The notes under the pieces: model-generated
What the model was told of the DNA's origin: nothing
The model's input: the letters and a program-made list of their open reading frames with translations, nothing else
The model's database searches: none
Position numbers and translations under genes: made by a program
Part shown: piece by piece, positions 27,970-37,404 of the stretch
How the letters are laid out: every line of letters starts with the position of its first letter
Position numbering within the stretch: the stretch's first letter is position 1
Source: Streptococcus minor DSM 17118
GTDB lineage: Bacteria; Bacillota; Bacilli; Lactobacillales; Streptococcaceae
DNA: 64,000 nt
Direction of reading: 5' to 3'
Assembly: GCF_000377005.1 (NCBI RefSeq)
Contig: NZ_AQYB01000033.1
Span: 620,001 to 684,000 of the forward strand

Positions 27970-29287
27970 CCTTAACCTCCACATCTACTTGACCATCCCG
28001 CATACGGATCGTCATTTCTTCTTTTTTATCAATCTTAGTCACACTATCAATTACATGACCTTTTTGCTCTACCATAGCATATCCACGCGCTACAATACGA
28101 CTGGTATCCAGCATGGTCAAGGCCTCCATAAGCTTATCCGCCTTTGCCATCTTCTGATCATAGCTATTGGCCATATTGCTCCTTAATAGACGCTCCTGCT
28201 GGTAAATTTTCTCCTTTAGGGTCTTCAAACGCCCCTGTAAGTCCAAGGACACTAGACGCTGACTTAGAATCCTCTCTGCATTCAGATTATCCCTATAAGT
28301 CTGGTGCATCACTGTCTGTAGCTTAGTCATCAAACTATCCAATTTTTGTAAATAACCATCGTAGAGACGTTCAGGTTGCCTAAATATGACCGCATGACTT
28401 AATTTATCCAAGCGCTCCTGTCTCTGTTGAATGCCTCTGAGAACTACCTGATAAGAGCGATTTTCCCTTTCTGAAATCCATGCCAAAATATCCACTTTGG
28501 TCACCGGCGTTGCTAATTCCGCCGCAGCAGTTGGAGTTGCAGCTCGCCTATCGGCCACAAAATCAGCTAAAGTCGTATCTGTTTCATGCCCCACACTGGA
28601 AATGACAGGGATACGTGACTCGAAAATAGCCCGTACCACTATCTCTTCATTGAAGGCCCAGAGGTCTTCGATAGACCCACCGCCACGACCAACAATGAGA
28701 ACATCTAAGTCATCTCTGAAGTTAGCAGCTTGGATATTACTCGCTATCTCCTGGGCTGCCCCATCTCCCTGCACCTTAGTGGGGTAGAGGACAATTTCTA
28801 CACCTGGAAACCGCCTAGAAACCGTAGTAATTATATCCTTGATGACGGCTCCGCTTGGACTAGTAACTACCCCAATCTTCTGTACAAACTGAGGCAGAGA
28901 TTGTTTCCACTCTGGATTAAATAGTCCTTCTTTAGTTAGCGCTTTTTTCAACTGCTCAAACTTTATAGCTAACGCACCAATGCCATCAGGCTGAGCCTTT
29001 TCAATAATAATGGAATAAGATCCACTGGGCTCATACAGTTGGATACGACCAATAACATTGATTTTCATCCCCTCTTCTAGCTCAAAACCCAACTGTTTGT
29101 ATACTCCACCCCAAATAGTAGCCTGAATAACAGCTTTTTCATCCTTTAAAGAAAAATATTGATGCGCTGGCCGCCGCCGAAAATTAGATACCTCACCCGT
29201 CAGGTAAACCCGCTCCAGATAAGGATCCCGGTCAAATTTTAATTTTAAATACTTGGTCAATTGAGAGACCGATAAATAATCCACCAT
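27944..29287 (-). CDS. xseA: Exodeoxyribonuclease VII large subunit
   Basis: A 447-residue catalytic subunit of ExoVII. It has an N-terminal OB fold (about 5-100; [27 protein letters not shown]), a catalytic core with [17 protein letters not shown] and [25 protein letters not shown], and a long C-terminal coiled coil (about 265-400). It is the first gene of the xseA-xseB-ispA-tlyA-argR-recN operon. Confidence 0.96.
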   Translation of the reverse strand: MVDYLSVSQLTKYLKLKFDRDPYLERVYLTGEVSNFRRRPAHQYFSLKDEKAVIQATIWGGVYKQLGFELEEGMKINVIGRIQLYEPSGSYSIIIEKAQPDGIGALAIKFEQLKKALTKEGLFNPEWKQSLPQFVQKIGVVTSPSGAVIKDIITTVSRRFPGVEIVLYPTKVQGDGAAQEIASNIQAANFRDDLDVLIVGRGGGSIEDLWAFNEEIVVRAIFESRIPVISSVGHETDTTLADFVADRRAATPTAAAELATPVTKVDILAWISERENRSYQVVLRGIQQRQERLDKLSHAVIFRQPERLYDGYLQKLDSLMTKLQTVMHQTYRDNLNAERILSQRLVSLDLQGRLKTLKEKIYQQERLLRSNMANSYDQKMAKADKLMEALTMLDTSRIVARGYAMVEQKGHVIDSVTKIDKKEEMTIRMRDGQVDVEVKDVKRDENI

Positions 29288-29695
29288 AAAAACCTTTTCT
29301 TCGCTGTATATCTATACAATTATACCATTTTTTGCATAAAATAGGGTAGCGGAAATATAGAAAGCAATCGACTTTTCGATACAAAAACACCAGCCAATCT
29401 TGGCTGGTGTTTTTGTGGAGATTATGAAAAATATTTAGGATTGAATACAGTATAACCTAGAAAGTCATTTTGTACATCGGTCTTAGGGCTGATTTTGAAA
29501 AGTGAGTGATTGTGGAAAAGAAGCCCTCTTAACTTTTTCTATTATCTATTTATCAAAAACTAATTTACGAACCACTAAACACAAAAATACCAGTCCTTTT
29601 TGACTGGTATTTTCAGGAGATTATGAAAAATATTTAGGATTAAATATAGTATAATCTGAAATTCCTTTACGTGCATCGGTCGCAGGACCGATTTT
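29288..29695. other. Gene-free region carrying a duplicated two-hairpin module
   Basis: About 400 bases with no credible gene. It holds two related segments (29382-29500 and 29580-29698), each with a terminator-like hairpin, a shared AT-rich core and a second ATCGGTC-type hairpin, separated by about 80 unrelated bases. The part next to xseA (29288-29380) contains minus-strand promoter-like AT-rich sequence. Confidence 0.6.
29382..29500. repeat. Duplicated intergenic module, copy A
   Basis: Hairpin ACACCAGCCAA-TC-TTGGCTGGTGT, then a 26-base core identical to copy B, a GTATAAC element, and hairpin ATCGGTC-TTAG-GGCTGAT followed by TTTT. Hairpin arms differ from copy B by paired changes. Confidence 0.6.
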
Positions 29696-29698
29696 TTA
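29580..29698. repeat. Duplicated intergenic module, copy B
   Basis: Hairpin ATACCAGTC-CTTTT-TGACTGGTAT, the same 26-base core, GTATAAT, and hairpin ATCGGTC-GCAG-GACCGAT followed by six T on the plus strand. The first hairpin also makes a good terminator on the minus strand for the HAD gene that ends at 29696. Confidence 0.6.
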
Positions 29699-30469
29699 TT
29701 TTCCTTTGAAGATAGCAAAGACTTGGAGTATCTTAGCTGCTATGGCTGACTTGTAATCTCCTACTAGCTTGATTTGCTCGTCAGCAAATTCTGTTAAAAC
29801 AGATGAGTCTCCGACCTGGACTGCATAAAGAGAAGCTTTAAAAAGTTCAATATCATTGCGATCATTGCCAAAAACAACCACATCATTGCCAACGTGCTCA
29901 ATTAGCGTACGAGCCTTGTGGATTTCAGCTGGATTGAGATAGATACATTTCTCCCCATCATCATAGAGAACATCTACACTCTCTTCATTGGCAAATTGTG
30001 CCAAGGTTTCCTCAATCAAGTCCTCATGATTTCCCATGTAAATAGCCACCTTGATTGGATGTTTCAAGTCAGAAAGTGGCAAAAAAGTCGCCTGATGAAG
30101 GGGATCTACTCTTGAAATAAAGGGGATTCTTTCGAGAATCTGGCCAGAATAATCAAAATGGTTGTCCACAATGAAAGGTAAATTATAGGTTTGACACCAA
30201 TCTACCAAAATCCGGTATGCCTTCTCATCTATATGGCGCTCAAAAATCGGCTGACCATTTTCATAGACCAAACCACCGTTTAGAGCGACTACCATTTTCT
30301 GACTCAACTCCGGTCCAAGAGTAGCTAAGCAGTCTCGATAAGAGCGAGTAGTCGCAAACACCAGTTCATGACCATATTGGGGGGCATTGAGCAAGACCTG
30401 CATAATTTCATCATCGATAGTCCTACGGTCAAAACACAGAGTACCATCCAAATCAAAAACGAACTTCAT
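29696..30469 (-). CDS. HAD superfamily phosphatase (Cof/IIB type)
   Basis: A 257-residue HAD hydrolase starting with the motif I DLDGTL (residues 6-11); motif IV is FGNDRNDIELF near 205. The IIB cap between them places it with Cof-type sugar-phosphate phosphatases. A strong AGGAGGAATTCCT ribosome site precedes the ATG. It follows folD by about 24 bases, so they may be cotranscribed. The substrate is unknown. Confidence 0.88.
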   Translation of the reverse strand: MKFVFDLDGTLCFDRRTIDDEIMQVLLNAPQYGHELVFATTRSYRDCLATLGPELSQKMVVALNGGLVYENGQPIFERHIDEKAYRILVDWCQTYNLPFIVDNHFDYSGQILERIPFISRVDPLHQATFLPLSDLKHPIKVAIYMGNHEDLIEETLAQFANEESVDVLYDDGEKCIYLNPAEIHKARTLIEHVGNDVVVFGNDRNDIELFKASLYAVQVGDSSVLTEFADEQIKLVGDYKSAIAAKILQVFAIFKGK

Positions 30470-30493
30470 AGGAATTCCTCCTCTACTAAGAAA

Positions 30494-31339
30494 CTAAGAA
30501 TTTCGCAGGGCAGCCTCATAGGTCTGTTCCATCAGCATCGTAATGGTCATCGGTCCAACACCTCCTGGAACGGGCGTAATCATGCTAGCCACTGGGGCAA
30601 CTTCATCAAATTTTACATCACCAATCAACTTGCCGTTTTCATCTCGGTTCATGCCGACATCGATGACCACAGCACCTTCCTTGATAAATTCCTTGGTGAC
30701 AAAGTGTCCGCGACCGATTGCTACTACCAAGATATCTGCTTGGCGAGCCAATTCGGCCAGATTTTTCGTGCGTGAATGAGCAATAGTCACTGTCGCATTG
30801 GCATCCATAAGAAGCTGGGCCATCGGTTTGCCAACAATATTGGAACGCCCAATCACCACTGCACTTTTCCCAGTCAAATCCACCTGATATTCCTTGAACA
30901 TTTCCATAATACCAGCTGGTGTCGAAGGTACCATAACAGCATGTCCAGACCAGAGTTTTCCCATATTTGTCGGATGAAATCCATCTACATCTTTTTCTGG
31001 AGAAATGGCAAAAAGAACCTTTTCCTCATCAATATGTTCAGGAAGCGGCAACTGAACCAAAATCCCATGCCAGGCTTCATCCTGATTGTATTTCTCAATT
31101 AAATCCAACAGTTCCGCTTCCGTCGTTGTTTCTGGCAAGCGAACTACTTGACTGTTGAAGCCAGCAGCCAAGGCTGAGCGTTCCTTATTGCGGACATAGA
31201 CCTGACTAGCTGCATCTTCTCCCACCAAAATCACAACCAAACCTGGAATCAGGCCCTTTTCTTCTTTCAATCTTGCTGTCTTTGTCGCTAATTCTGCCTG
31301 CATCTTGGTTGCTAAGGCCTTACCATCAATCAGTGTCAT
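30494..31339 (-). CDS. folD: Methylenetetrahydrofolate dehydrogenase/cyclohydrolase
   Basis: A 281-residue bifunctional enzyme interconverting 5,10-methylene-, methenyl- and 10-formyl-tetrahydrofolate for purine and formyl-Met synthesis. Visible marks are YVRNKER with the catalytic Lys (about residue 54), [21 protein letters not shown], the NADP site GRSNIVGKP and the C-terminal [11 protein letters not shown] promoter lies about 35-60 bases upstream. Confidence 0.97.
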   Translation of the reverse strand: MTLIDGKALATKMQAELATKTARLKEEKGLIPGLVVILVGEDAASQVYVRNKERSALAAGFNSQVVRLPETTTEAELLDLIEKYNQDEAWHGILVQLPLPEHIDEEKVLFAISPEKDVDGFHPTNMGKLWSGHAVMVPSTPAGIMEMFKEYQVDLTGKSAVVIGRSNIVGKPMAQLLMDANATVTIAHSRTKNLAELARQADILVVAIGRGHFVTKEFIKEGAVVIDVGMNRDENGKLIGDVKFDEVAPVASMITPVPGGVGPMTITMLMEQTYEAALRNS

Positions 31340-31371
31340 CTTTATCTGTCGTCTCCCTTTTCTTTTCTTCT

Positions 31372-31400
31372 ATTATACTAAAATTCCGAGCAAATTCCAA
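31372..31400 (-). promoter_or_regulatory. Promoter of folD
   Basis: TTGGAA (31400-31395), 17-base spacer, TATAAT (31377-31372) on the minus strand. Confidence 0.65.
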
Positions 31401-31424
31401 ACATTCTACAAATGAAAATGACCA

Positions 31425-31616
31425 ATGTACGGAAAAAAAATGGAAGAATTGTATTTATTTCATGAAAATGATATGAAAAACTTAGATACTTGGCATCTCT
31501 ACCGTCTTAAACTTGATACAGTCCCTAGTGGTTTGAGTATATCAAAAAAGCCGGCACTAACCACTGATATTAGCGAAAGCTTTGATTTGAATGTGCATAG
31601 TCAGTCTCAAAACTAG
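31425..31616 (+). CDS. Small hypothetical ORF, doubtful
   Basis: A 63-codon frame (58 codons from the ATG at 31440) encoding a soluble polar peptide with no motif I recognise. It fills the gap between divergent folD and convergent nnrD, does not sit opposite another gene, and has no clear ribosome site. It could be a real small gene or a remnant of one. Confidence 0.25.
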   Translation: MYGKKMEELYLFHENDMKNLDTWHLYRLKLDTVPSGLSISKKPALTTDISESFDLNVHSQSQN

Positions 31617-31620
31617 AGTC

Positions 31621-32457
31621 TTATTCTCCTGACAACCTCTTCATCCATTTTGGAATTTCTTTACTAATGGCTGTAGGCAGGACTATATAAGCTTCCTGAC
31701 CGAGTTCATCTGCAATAGCGGAATGAAGATAAGTAGCCGTTGCTGTTGTTGCAAAAAGATTAACAGGGAATTGAGCGACTAAACCAGCAATCAAGCCAGC
31801 TAAGGTATCTCCCATACCTCCTATGGCCTGATGAGGACCGCCAACCTCCAGATAAGCGATTTGTTGTCCTTGATAAATCTTAGTTGCATGCGATTTGGCT
31901 ACTAAGACCGTATTCTCAGGAAATTTAGCTAGGGCGGTCTGAGTACTATTCTCATTTTGTGATGCCACAGCAAGGCCTGACAATCTCTCCCACTCCTTCT
32001 GATGAGGGGTCAAAATGAGATTGCCTACCTGCCATTGGTCTCTTTGTGTATCCGCCAATAAGTTCAAAGCTGATCCATCTATAATCAGAGTCTGATGACG
32101 TTGTACTCCTTCCAAAACCACTTGAAAGACTTCCCTTGCCTGTCTTGTTTCGCCCAAACCAGAACCAATCAAGATGACATCTGCTATCTCCATCTGCCTT
32201 TTCAAGAAGGCAACATCGTAGAGGTCAAAAGCCATAGCTTCTGGTAACTGACTGTGTAGCGAAGAAATATTGTCTTTCTCCGTGGCCACTGTCACCAAAC
32301 CAGCCCCACTATACACACAAGCTAGAGCCGCCATGATAATAGCCCCTCCATAAGGATAACAGCCACCAATCAACAAAACTCGCCCAAAAGTGCCCTTGTG
32401 GCTCATTCTCTGACGAGCTTGAATAACATGACTTGCAAATACATCATTGATCAACAT
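31621..32457 (-). CDS. nnrD: ADP/ATP-dependent NAD(P)H-hydrate dehydratase
   Basis: A carbohydrate-kinase-fold protein of 278 residues that repairs hydrated NAD(P)H. Family blocks are GTFGRVLLIGG near the N-terminus, a Gly-rich VILIGSGLGE, LILTPHQKEWERLSG, and the C-terminal GGMGDTLAGLIAGL with the catalytic Asp. The ATG at 32457 follows GGAGGGGACAAGCG; the longer frame back to 32520 has no ribosome site. No epimerase (NnrE) domain is fused. It is last in the feo operon, about 85 bases past the Cys-rich gene. Confidence 0.9.
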   Translation of the reverse strand: MLINDVFASHVIQARQRMSHKGTFGRVLLIGGCYPYGGAIIMAALACVYSGAGLVTVATEKDNISSLHSQLPEAMAFDLYDVAFLKRQMEIADVILIGSGLGETRQAREVFQVVLEGVQRHQTLIIDGSALNLLADTQRDQWQVGNLILTPHQKEWERLSGLAVASQNENSTQTALAKFPENTVLVAKSHATKIYQGQQIAYLEVGGPHQAIGGMGDTLAGLIAGLVAQFPVNLFATTATATYLHSAIADELGQEAYIVLPTAISKEIPKWMKRLSGE

Positions 32458-32543
32458 CGCTTGTCCCCTCCATCTCTCATCGGTTAAAAACACGCCGTCT
32501 AATGCCCAACATTGTATCAATTTTCGTCCACGATGCTGCTATT

Positions 32544-32693
32544 CTATTTTTTTACGAGTGCTTTTTTTGCTATTTCGTCCTTGACGGGGCAGGAACATGC
32601 ACAGTCATTGCAAGAACCTCTTCCCTTCAAAAAACTTTTTAATCCAAAAACAACTCCAATGCTAATTAAAATAGTTAATACGATTGTTGCCAT
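32544..32693 (-). CDS. FeoB-associated Cys-rich membrane protein
   Basis: A 49-residue gene read directly from the sequence: one N-terminal TM helix (about residues 2-20), then a Cys cluster C-N-D-C-A-C-S-C-P (about 28-36) and a Lys-rich tail. This is the layout of the small FeoB-associated Cys-rich proteins that follow feoB in Firmicutes and may help ferrous iron transport. Its ATG overlaps the feoB stop (TGATG), and the ribosome site CAGGAGGG lies in the last feoB codons, so translation is coupled. Confidence 0.85.
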   Translation of the reverse strand: MATIVLTILISIGVVFGLKSFLKGRGSCNDCACSCPVKDEIAKKALVKK

Positions 32694-34846
32694 CACAATC
32701 CCTCCTGATGTTGGAATAAACCAAGATTGTTCAAATCAATGATCTCTTCTCTTTGTAGAGCAGGTTTTCGCATAACCAGATACAGACAGAGCAACAAGAG
32801 CACTCCAGCTACCAATGTCCAGAGAGTAACACTGGAATCTTCTGACATTAAACGACCCAATTGGAAGACGATGAGACTAGCAGCATAAGCCAATCCAGTT
32901 TGAAAAGCAATAGCAGCCAAGGTCCACTTGGTATCGTTCATTTCTCGTTTGATGGCTCCAATCGCCGCAAAACAAGGAGCACAAAGTAGATTAAAGGTAA
33001 GAAAAGAATAAGCAGCCAAGGCTGAATAATCGGCCTGTAGACCCGAGGCCAATTCTACATTACTAGCATCATGATAGAGAATACCCAAGGTCGCAACAAC
33101 GGTTTCCTTTGCTAACAAACCAGTTACAACTGCTACTGTGGCTCTCCAGTTTCCAAAGCCCAAAGGCTTAAAAATCCACTCCAATGATTTCCCAAAACTA
33201 GCTAATATACTTGCATTCGTATCTACAGGCTGTAAGTGTAGATTGTACGAAGTTGCAAACCAAATCAAGACAGTCAAACTGAAGATGACTGTACCTGCTC
33301 GCTTCATGAAACTCAGAGCTTTATTAATAGCATAGCGTAAGACTGTTGCCATTTTTGGTAAATGATATGCAGGCAGCTCCATAATAAAAGGACTCGTGTA
33401 ACCTCCTAAAACTCTTGTCTTCTTCAAAGCAATACCAGATAAAATAATGGTTATCAAACCAAGAAAATAAGCTGATGGAGCAATGAAGGGATTGTCAGGA
33501 AAAAATGCTCCCGCAACTAGGGCAATGATTTCTAGTTTAGCCGAACAAGGCATGAAGGTTGCTGTCATAATCGTTATTTTACGATCACGCTCATTCTCAA
33601 TCGTTCGGCTAGCCATTATCGCTGGAACACCACAACCTGTCGCAATCAGCATGGGAATGAAAGACTTTCCAGACAAGCCAAACCGTCTAAACATTCGGTC
33701 CATCACAAAAGCAATGCGGCTCATATAACCCGTATCTTCTAAAATACCCAAGCAAACAAACAAAACAAAAATCTGTGGTAAAAAGCCAAGAACAGCTCCA
33801 ATACCCGCCAAAATTCCGTCTAGAATAAGAGACTGTAGCCAGCCTGCCACCTGCATATACTCAAGAGCATTCTGAGTCCATGTTGGAAGTAGTTCTCCAA
33901 AAAGAACTTCATTGACCCAATCAGACCACATGACTCCTACCGTTTGGATAGAAAAGAAATAAACAAGAAACATGACCAAAGCGAAGATTGGCAAAGCTAG
34001 CACTCGATTGGTCACAATCCTATCAATCTTATCAGAAAGATTCAACTGAAAGTCATTTTCCTCAGATTGAGCCATTTTAGCAATCTCTTCAATGAATTGG
34101 TAACGCTGATTGACAACAATTGACTCAGAATCTTCCGTAAATACTTCTTCCGTAATCTGAATAATTTCCTTAATTTCTTGGCGTTGGAAAGGAGATAAAT
34201 CCAGATCTGCTTCAACCAATTCATCTTTTTCAAATAGTTTGATGGCATAAAAACGAGCAGAAGTACTAGCAACTGTATTTCCTAATGTCTCAATGATTTG
34301 TGCAATAGCAGCTTCAAAGCGTTGATCATAAACAGGAAAGATTACCTCTTCCCCTCTTGCTTTCGTATGCTGAGAAGCTTTTTTGATAGCAGTATCTAAT
34401 CCCTTATTCTTGACCGCACTAGTGACGACAACTGGAACACCCAGAAGATAGGACAATTTTTCTATATTGATGGTCTTGCCTTGTCCATCCAATACATCCA
34501 TCATATTGAGGGCTACGGTTACAGGAATCCCTGTCTCAATCAATTGGGTTGTCAGATAAAGATTGCGCACCAAGTTTGTCGCGTCGACTACATTAAGAAT
34601 GGCATCTACACAATGACTCAAAAGATAGTCCCGCGCCACTTTTTCTTCAGGGCTATATGGAGACATCGAGTATATCCCCGGCAAATCCTGAACCTGTACA
34701 TTCTCTAAGTTTCGCACCATCCCGCTCTTGCGTTCAACCGTCACTCCTGGCCAATTCCCAACACGTTGCTTTCTTCCCGTTAATTGATTAAAAAAAGTTG
34801 TTTTTCCACTGTTGGGATTACCGATTAAAGCAATTTCAATTACCAT
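32693..34846 (-). CDS. feoB: Ferrous iron transport protein B
   Basis: A 717-residue Fe(II) transporter. Its N-terminal G domain shows G1 GNPNSGKT (9-16), G3 DLPG (54-57) and G4 NMMD (114-117). Two Gate motifs follow in the membrane region; the first includes PMLIATGCGVPAIMASRT and the second LCAPCFAAIGAIKREM, each with the conserved Cys. About ten TM segments are visible. It overlaps feoA by 11 bases and the Cys-rich small gene by one. Confidence 0.97.
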   Translation of the reverse strand: MVIEIALIGNPNSGKTTFFNQLTGRKQRVGNWPGVTVERKSGMVRNLENVQVQDLPGIYSMSPYSPEEKVARDYLLSHCVDAILNVVDATNLVRNLYLTTQLIETGIPVTVALNMMDVLDGQGKTINIEKLSYLLGVPVVVTSAVKNKGLDTAIKKASQHTKARGEEVIFPVYDQRFEAAIAQIIETLGNTVASTSARFYAIKLFEKDELVEADLDLSPFQRQEIKEIIQITEEVFTEDSESIVVNQRYQFIEEIAKMAQSEENDFQLNLSDKIDRIVTNRVLALPIFALVMFLVYFFSIQTVGVMWSDWVNEVLFGELLPTWTQNALEYMQVAGWLQSLILDGILAGIGAVLGFLPQIFVLFVCLGILEDTGYMSRIAFVMDRMFRRFGLSGKSFIPMLIATGCGVPAIMASRTIENERDRKITIMTATFMPCSAKLEIIALVAGAFFPDNPFIAPSAYFLGLITIILSGIALKKTRVLGGYTSPFIMELPAYHLPKMATVLRYAINKALSFMKRAGTVIFSLTVLIWFATSYNLHLQPVDTNASILASFGKSLEWIFKPLGFGNWRATVAVVTGLLAKETVVATLGILYHDASNVELASGLQADYSALAAYSFLTFNLLCAPCFAAIGAIKREMNDTKWTLAAIAFQTGLAYAASLIVFQLGRLMSEDSSVTLWTLVAGVLLLLCLYLVMRKPALQREEIIDLNNLGLFQHQEGL

Positions 34847-35327
34847 TTTTAACTCCTATCGTAGCCTCCAAATCAGGAATCACACTAATCATCTGTGCTT
34901 CTGATTTTCGTAGCGTTAATTCATAGCCACGAAGACAGATTTCAATGGGGTCCCCTAGAGGGGCAACCTTTCTCAGTTGAATCTTCGTATGCTTTGTCAA
35001 GCCCATATCCATCAGGCGGCGCTTGGTTTCATTTACTGCATAAATCCCATCCACATAAGCAAAATCTCCAACTTTTAAATCCGAAAGAGGAAGGCTATGT
35101 TGATGGTTGTTCTCCTCACTCACATCAATCTTCTGCAAAATGGACTGATCAAAAGCGAGTCGACTAGATTTCACAAGTACAATAGCACTTGTTGGAGTCT
35201 TTGAAACAAGCCGAATATTCTGGCCTGGCTTGATACCTAGATTGGACAGATGACGCTGACTTTCCTCACTCAGGTCAATACTGTTAATTCTGTATATCCG
35301 ATCGATTGTTGCATCCAGCAGAATCAT
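34836..35327 (-). CDS. feoA: FeoA protein with two tandem FeoA domains
   Basis: A 163-residue protein containing two SH3-like FeoA domains: one at about 1-70 (LSNLGIKPGQNIRLVSK) and one at about 83-152 (RRLMDMGLTKHTKIQLRKVAPLGDPIEI). Single-domain FeoA is about 75 residues, so this is an internal duplication or fusion. FeoA stimulates FeoB; the two-domain form may act as a preformed dimer, which is inference. First gene of the feoA-feoB-small protein-nnrD operon. Confidence 0.9.
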   Translation of the reverse strand: MILLDATIDRIYRINSIDLSEESQRHLSNLGIKPGQNIRLVSKTPTSAIVLVKSSRLAFDQSILQKIDVSEENNHQHSLPLSDLKVGDFAYVDGIYAVNETKRRLMDMGLTKHTKIQLRKVAPLGDPIEICLRGYELTLRKSEAQMISVIPDLEATIGVKNGN

Positions 35328-35376
35328 GGCTTACTATCCTTTCTTTTTAATAAAAAAAATATTTTCTGACAATTAT

Positions 35377-35406
35377 AGTATAACATAGCACCCAAAAGTT
35401 TGTCTA
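35377..35406 (-). promoter_or_regulatory. Promoter of the feo operon
   Basis: TAGACA (35406-35401), 18-base spacer, TGT-TATACT extended -10 (35382-35377) on the minus strand, about 50 bases upstream of feoA. I see no confident Fur, PerR or MntR-type operator. Confidence 0.6.
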
Positions 35407-35444
35407 TTTTTTCACAAATTGACATGTCATTTTTGACTATCCAA

Positions 35445-35471
35445 CAAAAAAAGATGGAAAAACCCATCTTT
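35445..35471 (-). terminator. Intrinsic terminator of the amino acid ABC operon
   Basis: AAAGATGG / CCATCTTT hairpin with seven T on the minus strand, six bases past the ATPase stop. Confidence 0.85.
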
Positions 35472-35476
35472 CACCA

Positions 35477-36211
35477 TTATAAGACCTTACTTAAAAAATC
35501 CTTCGTTCTCTCTTCTTTGGTATGTTCAAAAATTTGTTCGGGTGTTCCTTGCTCAACAATAACACCTTCATCCATAAAGATAACGCGGTCCGCCACCTCG
35601 CGAGCGAATCCCATCTCATGAGTTACGATAACCATCGTCATCCCTGACTTGGCCAAATCCTGCATAACAGCCAATACCTCACCCACCATCTCAGGATCAA
35701 GAGCCGAAGTCGGCTCGTCAAAGAGGAGGACATCTGGATCCATAGCCAAGCCCCGCGCAATCGCAATGCGTTGTTGCTGACCACCTGAGAGGCTCTGTGG
35801 ATAGGCAAGTGCCTTGTCTGGCAATCCTACCTTATCCAGTAAATCACGAGCTTTTTGCTCAGCCTCAGGCTTGGACAATCCCTTTGTTTTTATAGGAGAC
35901 AAGGTAATATTTTCAAGAACAGACATGTTTGGAAACAGATTGAACTGTTGAAAAACCATTCCCATCTTCTCTCGCATTTTGAAAATATCATTTTTCTTAT
36001 CTGTTATATCTACTCCCTCAAATGTTACAACACCCATGGTCGGTTCTTCTAAAAGGTTCATGGTTCGTAAGAAGGTGGATTTTCCTGATCCAGAAGGACC
36101 GATGATTACAACTACCTCACCCTGTTGGATTTCTAGGTCAATGCCCTTTAAAACCTCATTTTCACCGAAGTACTTATGTAAATTTTTAATAGAAATAATT
36201 GACTCAGACAC
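35477..36211 (-). CDS. Polar amino acid ABC transporter ATP-binding protein (GlnQ-like)
   Basis: A 244-residue ATPase with Walker A GPSGSGKS (38-45), signature LSGGQQQR, Walker [20 protein letters not shown] and the downstream [11 protein letters not shown], all typical of polar amino acid importers. It overlaps the permease gene by 8 bases. The substrate-binding protein is not in this operon, so it must come from elsewhere; the amino acid cannot be named from sequence. Confidence 0.94.
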   Translation of the reverse strand: MSESIISIKNLHKYFGENEVLKGIDLEIQQGEVVVIIGPSGSGKSTFLRTMNLLEEPTMGVVTFEGVDITDKKNDIFKMREKMGMVFQQFNLFPNMSVLENITLSPIKTKGLSKPEAEQKARDLLDKVGLPDKALAYPQSLSGGQQQRIAIARGLAMDPDVLLFDEPTSALDPEMVGEVLAVMQDLAKSGMTMVIVTHEMGFAREVADRVIFMDEGVIVEQGTPEQIFEHTKEERTKDFLSKVL

Positions 36212-36893
36212 CGGTCTTTCCTCCCTTGTTCAATGTTTTTTCATAGGCCTGAATGGCAAGTGTCAGAACACTAGTCATCAAGAGATAGTAGGCAGCCGCA
36301 AATAAGAGAGGCTCCAATGTGATATAAGTAGTAGAAGAAACAGTTGTTGCACCGTTCCACAACTCCATCACTCCAATAGTCGACAAGAGAGAGCTGTCTT
36401 TGACAATCGTTACAAACTCATTCCCCAAGGCAGGTAAAATATTCTTGATGGCTTGTGGCATGATGACATAGCGCATGGCTTCTTTCGGACGAATCCCCAG
36501 AGAGTATGCTGCTTCCAGTTGACCTTTTGGTACTGCATTGATACCAGCTCGTACAGTCTCACTGACATAAGCACCTGAATTCATCCCAATAATCAAAATT
36601 CCTGGAATCAGACGGGTCATATCCACTGTCAAAATTCCGATTTGAAAAGTGGGAGCCACAATGTGCATCATGGCAAAGGCAATCATAATTTGAACAACCA
36701 TAGGCGTACCACGGAAAATCCAAACATAAATCTTAGCCAACCACACCAAAGGTCGAAATTTGCTACGTTGCGCAAAAGCAAGCAAGACACCCAAAATACT
36801 TCCCAAAATCACAACACACGATGCAATAATCAGGGTTATAATGGCTCCATAGTTGAAGTAAGGCCAATACTTAGGCAAAAAAGAAAAATTCAT
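36204..36893 (-). CDS. Polar amino acid ABC transporter permease
   Basis: A permease of 229 residues in the His/Glu/Gln/Arg/opine family, with about five TM helices and the cytoplasmic EAA loop [25 protein letters not shown] contacting the ATPase. The ATG at 36893 follows TGGAGTAAACAC, while the upstream ATG at 36914 has no ribosome site. It forms an operon with the GlnQ-like ATPase. No fused substrate-binding domain is present, in contrast to some streptococcal GlnPH proteins. Confidence 0.92.
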   Translation of the reverse strand: MNFSFLPKYWPYFNYGAIITLIIASCVVILGSILGVLLAFAQRSKFRPLVWLAKIYVWIFRGTPMVVQIMIAFAMMHIVAPTFQIGILTVDMTRLIPGILIIGMNSGAYVSETVRAGINAVPKGQLEAAYSLGIRPKEAMRYVIMPQAIKNILPALGNEFVTIVKDSSLLSTIGVMELWNGATTVSSTTYITLEPLLFAAAYYLLMTSVLTLAIQAYEKTLNKGGKTGV

Positions 36894-36977
36894 GTGTTTA
36901 CTCCATTTTTTCATTTAAAGTGTTATTGTACCATAATTTGAATAATCATACAAGATGTACCGAAGTTTTATGCAAAA

Positions 36978-37003
36978 TAAAAAAGGTACCGAAATACCTC
37001 CTT
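36978..37003 (-). terminator. Intrinsic terminator of the DUF1797 gene
   Basis: AGGTA-TTTCGG-TACCT followed by six T on the minus strand. Confidence 0.75.
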
Positions 37004-37007
37004 CATT

Positions 37008-37238
37008 TTAGTATAACAATTCGTAAATTTCCATCGCAATCAAGTCAATGCTATCAAAAGTGTATGTTTCACGAGCAACGACATCACGCAAAGTAAATAC
37101 AGAACCATTCTCTTCGTCATGGCTGTAAGCAACTTCTGCTACAACCACACCATCACGTTCGAAATTACGCTTAAGAGTACCACCATCAGTTGCCATAGCT
37201 TCCAATCGGTTGATAATTCTCACCAAATGTGATTCCAT
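37008..37238 (-). CDS. DUF1797 family protein
   Basis: A 76-residue soluble protein recognised as DUF1797 (YktA-like) from MESHLVRIINRLEAMA and the FTLRDVVARETYTFDSID block. The family is confined to Firmicutes and has no known function. A GGAAC-type ribosome site lies before the ATG and a terminator directly follows the stop. It is divergent from clpE. Confidence 0.88.
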   Translation of the reverse strand: MESHLVRIINRLEAMATDGGTLKRNFERDGVVVAEVAYSHDEENGSVFTLRDVVARETYTFDSIDLIAMEIYELLY

Positions 37239-37366
37239 GTTCCTTCTCCTATTCGTTTTATAGCCTTATTTTACCATACTTTACCTAAAATGTCTTCCAT
37301 AAAAGCTAGCTTTCCTAGCCTTTCCATCTTTTTTTGTAAAAAATAGTTCCAAACCGAGTCAGATTC

Positions 37367-37395
37367 TTGCATTTTCTCTAAATATTGGTATAATG
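37367..37395 (+). promoter_or_regulatory. Promoter of clpE
   Basis: TTGCAT, 17-base spacer ending TTGG, TATAAT; the TGG gives an extended -10. Confidence 0.75.
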
Positions 37396-37404
37396 AACTT
37401 ATAT

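Noticed and set aside
35340-35410. Fur/MntR-type box upstream of feoA
   Set aside because: The AT-rich sequence has no convincing match to a known streptococcal metalloregulator operator; only a promoter is supported.
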